Shown here piece by piece: positions 57,105 through 64,000 of a DNA stretch of 64,000 nt. The number at the start of each line of letters is the position of its first letter. Positions within the stretch are counted from its first letter, which is position 1. This DNA is from Marinicella gelatinilytica. Lineage in GTDB: Bacteria > Pseudomonadota > Gammaproteobacteria > Xanthomonadales > Marinicellaceae. The notes beneath the pieces are model-generated. The model worked only from the letters and a program-made list of their open reading frames with translations, was not told the origin of the DNA and did not search any database. The stretch is from positions 1 through 64,000 of the forward strand of contig NZ_JAPMLN010000010.1 in NCBI RefSeq assembly GCF_026410405.1, in the 5' to 3' direction. A program made the position numbers and the translations under genes.

Positions 57105-59867
57105 TTAAATGTTATTGGGGTCTTGGATGGTGTGTAAATCGCCGGGATGACCAAATAAGTAGCCTTGGAAATAATCACAGCCGAGTTTTTTTAACAGTGT
57201 AAATTGCGCTTCGGTTTCGACACCTTCAGCCACAGTTTTTAAATTCAGGTTTTTGGCCATGGACGTGATGGTGCGAATAATGACTTCGGCATTGTCATCG
57301 GTTTCAACGTCGTCGATAAAACTTTTGTCGATTTTAAGATAATCAATAGGTAACTGGCGCAGATACTGAAGCGATGAATACCCGGTACCAAAGTCATCTA
57401 TGGCAATTTGCACCCCAAAATCTTTTAATCGGTTAAATTTATACTGAATTTCATTGAAATTGCCCACCACCACGCCTTCGGTTAATTCAATGGTTAAACT
57501 ATTGGGTTTAATATTAAATTGGCTGATGATTTGTTCTATGTATTTAATAAAGCCCTGCTGATGAAATTGCTTTGAGCTGACATTAATGGAGATATTATGC
57601 CCTGATTCACTGGCTGTATAACAGGCATTAGAAATAACCCAGCGACCCAGGGATTGAATTAAATCGGTGTCTTCGGCCACCGGAATAAACTCGTCAGGAT
57701 AAATGGTTCGACCATCTTGAAATATACGGATGAGTGCTTCAAAGCTGACAATCTGACGGTCATGATTGACCATGGGTTGGTATTTAAGAATAAAGGTATC
57801 TTCGTTTATGGCGTGTCTGAGTACCTGTTCAACATAAAGGATTTGGTCATTATGTTGCTTCATGCTTTGATGATACATGGTCACTTGATTGCGGCCCTGT
57901 TCTTTGGAGCGATACATGGCCACATCGGCCTGGCGTATGATGTCGTTAACGGAATTACCTTCATAAGGGTAAATAGACACACCAATACTAACGGTACAAA
58001 TATGTTGGTGGTGGTCAATTTGATAGGGTTTGGCCAGTGTCTGGATAATGTCCTCGGCTAACATGACTACTTGTACCGCAGCATCATTGGCAGTTTGATA
58101 TTCGCAATCAGTGACCAATACAAACTCATCTCCCCCAAAGCGGGCAATCAGTTTGAATTCATCTTGGTAAAGTTTTAAGCGGTTACTGATTTTTAATAAC
58201 AGTTGGTCACCAAAATGATGACCCAATGCATCGTTGAGTACTTTAAAACGGTCCATATCCAAAAATAAAACAGCTCCGAATAATTGTGTGGCCTGACCTC
58301 TTTGGATAAGTTCATTGAGCACATGTTGTAATCGTTGGCGGTTAGGCAGATCGGTTAAATGATCGTGATAAGCTAAATGGCGAATTTGTTGGGCACTGTT
58401 TTTTTCGTCGGTAATATCCACCATCATGCCCATTATTTCTTGGCTTTGTTCGAAATCTTCAGGTAAATATAAGGTGTCTCTGAACCAGCGATACTCGCCA
58501 TTGGCATGTTTAATGCGGTAATCAATATCCAGATTATGGCGATCAAAAATATCCTGAAACAAGGCCTTTTTGAAACGGCTCAAATCATCGGGATGAATTT
58601 TGCTCATTAAAAAATGTGGCTCAGTGAGCCATTGTGAGGTGGGGTAACCTAATAAAGACTGGGCTTCGGCACTGATAAATTTAATTTGGTCTTCCTGGAT
58701 GTTCACTTTCCAAAAAATCACAGGGTGACTTTCTATGATGCGTTTATAATCTGAATTTGTTCGGGCGAGTTTTATATTGGCTTTGTACAGATCTTTGGTT
58801 CGTTCGGCAACTATTTTTTTAGTGGTGTAATTCTTGCCGCTTAATATCAGCATAATAAAAGTGATAAAAGCAGCAAAGAAAATACCCACCAACAAAGTTA
58901 ACCATAAACTATCGGGTGTATTGGTGGTGAATAAATCGTTGTCCGGCGCCACCATTAGTAAATAATCCTGGTCAGCAATGGTGATTTGGGCTTCATGAAT
59001 ATAGTCTTTAAACCGGGATATGCGGACATCCTTGTTTTGATAAATTACATGTCTTTGGTTGTTGTCTATCTGATAAAGTCTGACCACATAATTCTTGATG
59101 TCATAAATTTGGTTTTTTTGGGCTAAATACTGCAAGTAATGATTAATATTGCCGGATTCCTGCTCTAGATCTGAAACCAATGTGGTTAATTGCGTTTCAA
59201 TGCCTTCATTAATCCGATCGATTTGAAACTGACGAAATGAATTAAATAACAAAAAAATTAGAATAAAACAAACCAGAACAGGTACTGTTAAACTGACAAT
59301 GCGGGTTCGCCAAAGAGACCTTGGTTCAGCAAAAAGAGTTAGTAATAGGGGAGTGAATATGAGTACGCTCATAATATCGCCAAGGTACCAAAGAAAACTT
59401 TTAGTCAAAAAATTGTCTTCATCGAAAAAGCCGACTTGGTTTAATAGCATTACAAATAAGATGCTGGTAAAAGCCATGGGTAAAATGGCCGAGTAAAAGA
59501 AAAACTGGCTGACTGACTTGAAGTCAAGCAATTTAAATTGATTGCCTACAACGCGAAGCACCCAAAAGCCGGCAAGCAAGGGGCGAAAAATATTGACCAA
59601 ATAAAAAAGAACATTGTATAAGGTGTCAATATTCCAGCCTAAATGCAGATGAACCTTATAAATGAATAGGCTATTCAATAGTTCACCCAACATAATGCCC
59701 GGAATAATGCGGCTACGCCAAATAATAACCGCGCCTACACCGAGACCAGCAGCCGGCCATATCGCCAAGGTGGGTCTGACAAAATAGAAATACGCTAAGT
59801 AACAGACCAACGCGTATATGGCTGCGAATATGACGTTGGTTAAACTTAATTTAAGGCTGATTTTCAA
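57105..59867 (-). CDS. MASE1-PAS-GGDEF-EAL cyclic-di-GMP regulator
   Basis: A 920-residue inner-membrane regulator. Residues 1-320 form a MASE1-like sensor with about nine helices (LAIWPAAGLGVGAVIIW), with an extracytoplasmic loop before the last helix. A PAS domain is at about 370-490 (VIFWKVNIQED...SLLGYPTSQWL...IHPDDLSRF). The GGDEF cyclase domain has an intact ARFGGDEF, and the EAL phosphodiesterase domain has EALIRIF, DDFGTGYSSL and DKSFIDD. Both active sites look complete, so it could make or break c-di-GMP. Initiation appears to be TTG. It precedes rep. Confidence 0.92.
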   Translation of the reverse strand: MKISLKLSLTNVIFAAIYALVCYLAYFYFVRPTLAIWPAAGLGVGAVIIWRSRIIPGIMLGELLNSLFIYKVHLHLGWNIDTLYNVLFYLVNIFRPLLAGFWVLRVVGNQFKLLDFKSVSQFFFYSAILPMAFTSILFVMLLNQVGFFDEDNFLTKSFLWYLGDIMSVLIFTPLLLTLFAEPRSLWRTRIVSLTVPVLVCFILIFLLFNSFRQFQIDRINEGIETQLTTLVSDLEQESGNINHYLQYLAQKNQIYDIKNYVVRLYQIDNNQRHVIYQNKDVRISRFKDYIHEAQITIADQDYLLMVAPDNDLFTTNTPDSLWLTLLVGIFFAAFITFIMLILSGKNYTTKKIVAERTKDLYKANIKLARTNSDYKRIIESHPVIFWKVNIQEDQIKFISAEAQSLLGYPTSQWLTEPHFLMSKIHPDDLSRFKKALFQDIFDRHNLDIDYRIKHANGEYRWFRDTLYLPEDFEQSQEIMGMMVDITDEKNSAQQIRHLAYHDHLTDLPNRQRLQHVLNELIQRGQATQLFGAVLFLDMDRFKVLNDALGHHFGDQLLLKISNRLKLYQDEFKLIARFGGDEFVLVTDCEYQTANDAAVQVVMLAEDIIQTLAKPYQIDHHQHICTVSIGVSIYPYEGNSVNDIIRQADVAMYRSKEQGRNQVTMYHQSMKQHNDQILYVEQVLRHAINEDTFILKYQPMVNHDRQIVSFEALIRIFQDGRTIYPDEFIPVAEDTDLIQSLGRWVISNACYTASESGHNISINVSSKQFHQQGFIKYIEQIISQFNIKPNSLTIELTEGVVVGNFNEIQYKFNRLKDFGVQIAIDDFGTGYSSLQYLRQLPIDYLKIDKSFIDDVETDDNAEVIIRTITSMAKNLNLKTVAEGVETEAQFTLLKKLGCDYFQGYLFGHPGDLHTIQDPNNI

Positions 59868-59960
59868 GGTTCGTTTAAATGGTGATTTTTAACATGATAG
59901 TAGCAAAAATCGACAGGTGGGTGAACAGTTAAATGACTTCATCTTGTAATAAATAGTTAG

Positions 59961-60776
59961 TTAACGCTGACATTGTTGACAATAATAACTGCTGCGACTG
60001 CCAATAAGGATGTTGCGTATTGTTTGATTACATTGTCGGCATGGTTGTCCTTGGTGGCCATACACTTGTAATTCTTGTTGGAAATATCCCGGCTTACCCT
60101 CACTGTTTGTAAAATCTTGTAAGGTGGTGCCGCCTGCTTTGATGGCTTTTTGCAGTACGGCTTTAATGGCGTTAGCCAAGCTTTCATAGCGTTGTAAACT
60201 AATGCGAGAAGCGGCTCGTTTTGGGTGGATGCCGGCTTGAAATAGTGCTTCAGCGGCATAAATATTGCCCACACCAACCACCACTTGGCTGTTCATGATA
60301 AAGTTTTTGACGGCCACTGTGCGGTTCTTAGCGGTGTCTTTCAACCACTGACCGTTAAAGTCATTGCTCAAAGGTTCTGGGCCTAAGGATGCGAGTAAAG
60401 AATGTTGTTCAGGGTGTTCATTGGTTAATAGGATGCAGCCAAAGCGCCTTGGGTCATGAAAACGTAATGTCTGTCCATCATGAAACTGTAGTTCAAAGTG
60501 GTCATGCTTTTTAACTGGTTGAGAAACAGGAACAACCGACATGGCACCTGACATGCCCAAATGCATTAGCAGGTGACGGCCGCCACTCAGTTTGGCTAAA
60601 ATGTATTTACCGCGGCGACGAAGTTCGACGATTTGCTGGCCTTCAATATCACGAATGTCTGCTGGAATCGGCCAGCGCAATTGGGCTTGACGAACGATAA
60701 CGTGGTTAATGGTTTTGTTGAGGATATATCGGTTAAGACCACGACGGGTGGTTTCCACCTCGGGTAATTCGGGCAT
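59961..60776 (-). CDS. mutM: Formamidopyrimidine-DNA glycosylase
   Basis: A 271-residue Fpg/MutM. The mature N-terminus PELPEVETTRRGL supplies the catalytic Pro2 and Glu3. The middle contains FHDPRRFGCILL and VVGVGNIYAAEALF, and the C-terminal zinc finger is CRQC-x16-CQQC. It removes 8-oxoguanine and other oxidised purines. It starts two bases after the nudC stop, the end of a five-gene minus-strand run. Confidence 0.96.
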   Translation of the reverse strand: MPELPEVETTRRGLNRYILNKTINHVIVRQAQLRWPIPADIRDIEGQQIVELRRRGKYILAKLSGGRHLLMHLGMSGAMSVVPVSQPVKKHDHFELQFHDGQTLRFHDPRRFGCILLTNEHPEQHSLLASLGPEPLSNDFNGQWLKDTAKNRTVAVKNFIMNSQVVVGVGNIYAAEALFQAGIHPKRAASRISLQRYESLANAIKAVLQKAIKAGGTTLQDFTNSEGKPGYFQQELQVYGHQGQPCRQCNQTIRNILIGSRSSYYCQQCQR

Positions 60777-60778
60777 GG

Positions 60779-61663
60779 TTACACAGCTTTGCCAATAAAC
60801 TGGCTGATTAAACTATGGGCAACAGTAAATCGAGGCGCTAAAATAATGGAACCATCTTTTTGGCAAGCCAATAGTTCATCCCGAGAAAACCACCGAACAT
60901 CTTCCATTTCATCATCTAATCGGATGTCTTCGCTGATACCTTCGGCTTTAAAGGCCAGCATTAAAGAAGCCGGAAAAGGCCAGGGTTGGGAGCCAAAATA
61001 AGACACATTTTTGATGCGAATATTTGATTCTTCATAGACTTCACGGTAAACCGCATCCTCAATGGTTTCACCGGCTTCCACAAAGCCCGCTAAGGTGGAA
61101 TACACACCCGGTTTCCAATTATGTTTGCGTCCTAACAGGCAGCGATCATCTTTGGTGACCAATACAATAATGGCCGGTTCAATGCGCGGCCATTGGGCAT
61201 GGCCGTTGGTGCATAACATTTTATGACCAACGCTTTCAATTTGGTTTAATTCACCGCAAATAGAACAATATTTTTTTTGACGTTGCCATAAATCTAAACC
61301 CCGCGAATATAAAGCAATATGGCCCAGGTCTTCATCCAAAGCCATGGCATAATCTCGAACAGATTCAAAGTGGCCGTGACGTTGTTGTGCCAGCTCATCT
61401 GCTTCTTGTTCAGTGAGTCCGCAGCTAAACCATAACTCGTCATGTAGAATACCTAAAAAACTTTCTCGTTCCGGTTGACCAATGGTATGGTCTGAGATGT
61501 AAAACAGGTTTTGTTCTTTCGGGTACAAATGTTTACCTTCAAAAACCGGAACAAAATGACATGCTTTTATTTTTTTTAATTGCTCAATCCGGTTTTTTTG
61601 GTTGCGCATGTCGGCGCATCGATCTAATTCTGTCCAAGTAAAATAAATTTGCTCGTTGCTCAT
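60779..61663 (-). CDS. nudC: NADH pyrophosphatase / RNA decapping Nudix hydrolase
   Basis: A 294-residue NudC. It has a zinc-ribbon region (CSICGEL...MLCTNGH) in which the usual fourth Cys is absent, the Nudix box [20 protein letters not shown], and the NudC-specific SQPWPFPAS motif. NudC hydrolyses NADH and removes NAD caps from RNA. Its ATG at 61663 overlaps the erpA stop as ATGA; an upstream in-frame start would overlap erpA further. The changed zinc ligand could weaken metal binding, or His may substitute. Confidence 0.92.
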   Translation of the reverse strand: MSNEQIYFTWTELDRCADMRNQKNRIEQLKKIKACHFVPVFEGKHLYPKEQNLFYISDHTIGQPERESFLGILHDELWFSCGLTEQEADELAQQRHGHFESVRDYAMALDEDLGHIALYSRGLDLWQRQKKYCSICGELNQIESVGHKMLCTNGHAQWPRIEPAIIVLVTKDDRCLLGRKHNWKPGVYSTLAGFVEAGETIEDAVYREVYEESNIRIKNVSYFGSQPWPFPASLMLAFKAEGISEDIRLDDEMEDVRWFSRDELLACQKDGSIILAPRFTVAHSLISQFIGKAV

Positions 61664-61989
61664 ATGGCAAAAGAACTGCCACATCCACACGTGGTTTTGG
61701 CATTGGGGTTATTGACCACAAACCGAGCGCCCTGTAAGTCCTCTAAATAATCAATGGTCGAGCCCATTAAATAAGGAAAGCTCATGGGATCCACCATTAA
61801 AGTGACCCCTTCTGATTCAATGGTCATGTCATCGCTATCGGTTTCCTCTTCAAAGGCAAACCCATACTGAAAACCCGAGCATCCGCCACCAATGATATAA
61901 ACCCTGAATTTTAAATCAGGGTTCATTTCTTCAAGTACCAGCTGGTTAATTTTTTTAGCTGCCGGTTCGCTGATATTAATTTCACTCAT
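61660..61989 (-). CDS. erpA: A-type Fe-S cluster carrier ErpA
   Basis: A 109-residue ErpA/IscA-type carrier. The three cluster-binding Cys are present: one in [13 protein letters not shown] and two in [11 protein letters not shown]. The start ATG at 61989 ([14 protein letters not shown]) matches family length; a longer in-frame reading runs into the bactofilin gene and is not used. It delivers Fe-S clusters to target apoproteins. It overlaps the bactofilin stop by eight bases and the nudC start by four. Confidence 0.95.
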   Translation of the reverse strand: MSEINISEPAAKKINQLVLEEMNPDLKFRVYIIGGGCSGFQYGFAFEEETDSDDMTIESEGVTLMVDPMSFPYLMGSTIDYLEDLQGARFVVNNPNAKTTCGCGSSFAI

Positions 61990-62416
61990 GTTTTTGTTGC
62001 TTGTCTTTTTTATCGTGTTTGTTAATGTGGGTGACTTCACCGCCTTGATAAATAAGTTGGCCATTGATCTGTGAGCCGGTTTCCATCTCGATGTTGACGT
62101 AATAAATGTTTCCGCTAATACGTGCTTGACTGAGTACTTCGATTTTTCCGGTGGCGGTAATATCACCTTCTATGGTGCCGTTAATGACTAAGTTACCGGC
62201 TTTAATGGTGCCTTTAACGCGGCCATTTTCACTGATTGTTAGGGTGTCATTGTCATTTTCTGCAATGACAGAGCCTTCCACTTGGCCATCAAGGTGCATC
62301 ATACCACTAAAGGTCATGTCACCTTTCATCCGTGTACTTTGGCCAATCAGGGTATCGAGTTGTTTTTGGTTGTTTTGTGCCATGGTTGTCTCTGGTTTAC
62401 GTTTTTTGTTGAACAT
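61982..62416 (-). CDS. Bactofilin family cytoskeletal protein
   Basis: A 144-residue bactofilin with the beta-helical DUF583 core: [54 protein letters not shown] and [25 protein letters not shown] basic tail ([15 protein letters not shown]) may bind membrane or nucleic acid. Bactofilins polymerise without nucleotides and organise cell shape, stalks or cell-wall enzymes. GGAGG before the ATG at 62416 is strong and rules out the longer frame starting at 62431. Confidence 0.93.
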   Translation of the reverse strand: MFNKKRKPETTMAQNNQKQLDTLIGQSTRMKGDMTFSGMMHLDGQVEGSVIAENDNDTLTISENGRVKGTIKAGNLVINGTIEGDITATGKIEVLSQARISGNIYYVNIEMETGSQINGQLIYQGGEVTHINKHDKKDKQQKHE

Positions 62417-62433
62417 TATCTCTACCTCCAAAA

Positions 62434-63222
62434 TTAGTTGGAGTCAGTTTGTGGTGGGGTGGTGTCAATCACCACTGGCGACTGTCCGGCGCCTTGCCAA
62501 ATATCTTGCCATGCTATGCGGTCGGTGACAGTCTTCGGTTTATTATCTTGACTATGTAATTCTACTAAAAGTGCGGTTGGAATGAAACCATCGGGTAAGG
62601 TGATGGCGTAATTCTTAATTTGAAAGTACTTAAAAGAAAACTGGTTGTCTAAGTCAAATTGTTTAACGAGGTCTATTTGATTGGCTTTGTTGTCGGTTAT
62701 TCCTAATAACTTAAGGCTGATGGTGCCGGTTTTATTGAGGGCTTTTTCTAATTTTTGTGCCAATACGATTTTTAATTGAATGTGGTTAGCCACCGGTTCC
62801 GCCACCGCTTCAAAAACCCGCAAAGTCTTAATGCTATCCTTGTGGCTCAAAAGATTTTCATAAAAGCCCACGTCAGCTTTTAGCTGGACTATTTCCTGGT
62901 TGAGCTTATCTAAATCCATTTTTAGAGACTGCAGTGCTTGGTCTTTAACTTTTAATTCTGTTTGGATGCGGCTCATGGTGATGGATTGTTGTTGGTTTTC
63001 TTCGGTTAACTGTTGGTTAATTTCAGTCCATGTTTGTTTTTGGCCTTTAAATGCTTTTAAGACATCCACGTCGTAATAGCGGCCGTAAAAAAATGCGACG
63101 ACGATTAAACCGGTTAAGGTTGCCAATAACCAATGTCGCCGTATAAACGAAGGTTGTTCGTTGGCAGTTTGGATAATGTATTTGGGTGTTTTTGTGGACA
63201 CTTGAGTTGTTGTTTTGATCAA
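62434..63222 (-). CDS. DUF6776 membrane protein with coiled coil
   Basis: A 262-residue protein with a cytoplasmic N-terminus, one membrane helix (about residues 30-50, WLLATLTGLIVVAFFYGRYY), a coiled coil (about 65-125, heptads in ELKVKDQALQSLKMDLDKLNQEIVQL) and a beta-rich periplasmic domain. The layout and the position upstream of bactofilin and erpA match DUF6776. A link between bactofilin and the cell wall is a reasonable guess. A TATAAT at 63231-63236 lies so close to the TTG at 63222 that the start may be leaderless, or translation may begin at the GTG at 63201. Confidence 0.8.
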   Translation of the reverse strand: MIKTTTQVSTKTPKYIIQTANEQPSFIRRHWLLATLTGLIVVAFFYGRYYDVDVLKAFKGQKQTWTEINQQLTEENQQQSITMSRIQTELKVKDQALQSLKMDLDKLNQEIVQLKADVGFYENLLSHKDSIKTLRVFEAVAEPVANHIQLKIVLAQKLEKALNKTGTISLKLLGITDNKANQIDLVKQFDLDNQFSFKYFQIKNYAITLPDGFIPTALLVELHSQDNKPKTVTDRIAWQDIWQGAGQSPVVIDTTPPQTDSN

Positions 63223-63265
63223 AAAAAGGCATTATACCACCTGCCGGTGATCAGTGAGTTTGAGG

Positions 63266-63697
63266 ATGTTGATAATTAAAACCATTCATATTTTTTTTGT
63301 GGTTAGTTGGTTTGCGTGTTTGTTCTACCTGCCACGGTTGTTTGTTAATCACGCCATGGTCGAGCAGGAGTCAGAGCGGCTGCTGTTGACCGGGCTGCAA
63401 CAACGACTCATTAAAATGATGCGCTTTACCATGTGGGGGACTGTGATTTCAGCGATACTGCTGGTTTACAGCATTGCCGGTAAATCTTGGCTACTCTATA
63501 TTAATCAAACTTGGTTTATCGCTAAAATGATCCTGGTGCTGGCTTTGATTGTTTACCATTATTATTGTTTTGCCATTCATAGACAATTTGTTGAGGGTGT
63601 CCAGAAACGCAGTCACGTCTGGTTTCGGTATTTTAATGAAATCCCGGCGCTTATCTTATTGATCGTTATCTATTTGGTGATTGCTAAACCCTTTTAG
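63266..63697 (+). CDS. hemJ: HemJ/CopD-type membrane protein (protoporphyrinogen oxidase-like)
   Basis: A 143-residue protein with four membrane helices. The opening IIKTIHIFFVVSWFACLFYLPRLFVNHAM contains the His and the PRLFV motif of HemJ. Further helices (MWGTVISAILLVYSI, WFIAKMILVLALIVYHYYCF) and the end ALILLIVIYLVIAKPF agree. HemJ oxidises protoporphyrinogen IX in heme synthesis. The ATG at 63266 gives the expected N-terminus; a GTG at 63254 is possible. It diverges from the DUF6776 gene. Confidence 0.85.
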   Translation: MLIIKTIHIFFVVSWFACLFYLPRLFVNHAMVEQESERLLLTGLQQRLIKMMRFTMWGTVISAILLVYSIAGKSWLLYINQTWFIAKMILVLALIVYHYYCFAIHRQFVEGVQKRSHVWFRYFNEIPALILLIVIYLVIAKPF

Positions 63698-64000
63698 AGG
63701 TCTTTAGTTTGAGTGGTTTTAGATCAGGTTTTTAAAACCACAACCAGTGGTCTTACCTTTCAGGCTACCTTGGGCATTCAAAAATGCCATCCCTACATTT
63801 TTAGATAAAGTCGGTTTTTTCATAAAACCTTTTAGGCAAAATTTACAAAAGCTGTTTGTTTTATTGCAACTCAATGGTTTTGATATAAAAAAAGTATTTG
63901 AAAGCTGAAAGCAGAACTGATGAAACATTCTCGCTTATAATGACTTCTTAAGCGGTGGCAGTTAAAATACCGACCTATCGCTTTTAACAATTCATCTATT
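63698..64000. other. Terminal 303 bases, no gene seen
   Basis: AT-rich sequence after hemJ. A 69-codon minus-strand frame (63719-63928) is low in information and has no ribosome binding site, and is not accepted as a gene. A gene may begin beyond the window. Confidence 0.4.

Noticed and set aside
61990-62166. N-terminal extension of erpA in the same frame
   Set aside because: It overlaps bactofilin, its residues do not resemble the family, and the ATG at 61989 gives the normal ErpA length.
63719-63928. 69-codon minus-strand frame at the window end
   Set aside because: No ribosome binding site, Phe/Lys/Cys-rich low-information translation.

Overview
This window looks like chromosomal DNA from a moderately AT-rich Gram-negative gammaproteobacterium. 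ZipA, a DegS-type protease, lipobox lipoproteins, a PBP1b-type synthase and a patatin/beta-barrel protein all imply an inner and an outer membrane. The combination of an M2 (ACE-like) dipeptidase, DUF6491, DUF6776-bactofilin-ErpA order, SufT and a full moxR-bat operon suggests a Xanthomonadales- or Marinicella-like lineage. That placement is an inference from family content, not from a search.

Layout. 1-987: a complete IS982-family element with 17-bp perfect terminal inverted repeats. 1209-8174 (minus strand): six tightly overlapping genes moxR, DUF58, DUF4381, batA, a batB-batC fusion and batD, an envelope-stress/aerotolerance type operon. It diverges from sufT across a 238-bp gap holding a perfect FNR/Anr-type palindrome. 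9011-20087: glutathione reductase, an aldehyde dehydrogenase/SDR pair of kynurenine-cluster type, small membrane and lipoproteins, a Tyr-rich then Asn/Gln-rich lipoprotein, an M2 peptidase, dodecin, and a YeeN-type YebC with a membrane/TPR partner. 20169-22838: polA.

22839-34357 is a visibly AT-richer accessory region with genes in mixed orientations. It holds an FkbM methyltransferase, three glycosyltransferases, a nucleotide-sugar epimerase, two sulfotransferases, a second methyltransferase, a Tat/lipobox metallophosphoesterase and a small secreted protein. Together these look like a locus for a decorated (methylated, sulfated) surface or secreted glycan. Downstream come a DinG/YoaA-type helicase, a TPR lipoprotein, a ParE-type toxin-antitoxin pair, a PBP1b-type synthase and a DUF4412 protein. 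A 1,482-residue three-domain glycosyltransferase, a DegS-type protease, a MATE transporter and a type Vd patatin protein follow.

49606-63697: a small secreted protein, ligA, zipA, a secreted beta-helix protein, rep, a MASE1-PAS-GGDEF-EAL regulator, mutM-nudC-erpA-bactofilin-DUF6776 in one minus-strand run, and a divergent HemJ-type protein. Just downstream of the beta-helix gene is a recombination scar: a decayed copy of the 3' end of rep followed by the orphan tail of a second secreted protein. It points to past gene replacement or insertion at this site. No rRNA, tRNA or CRISPR array was recognised.
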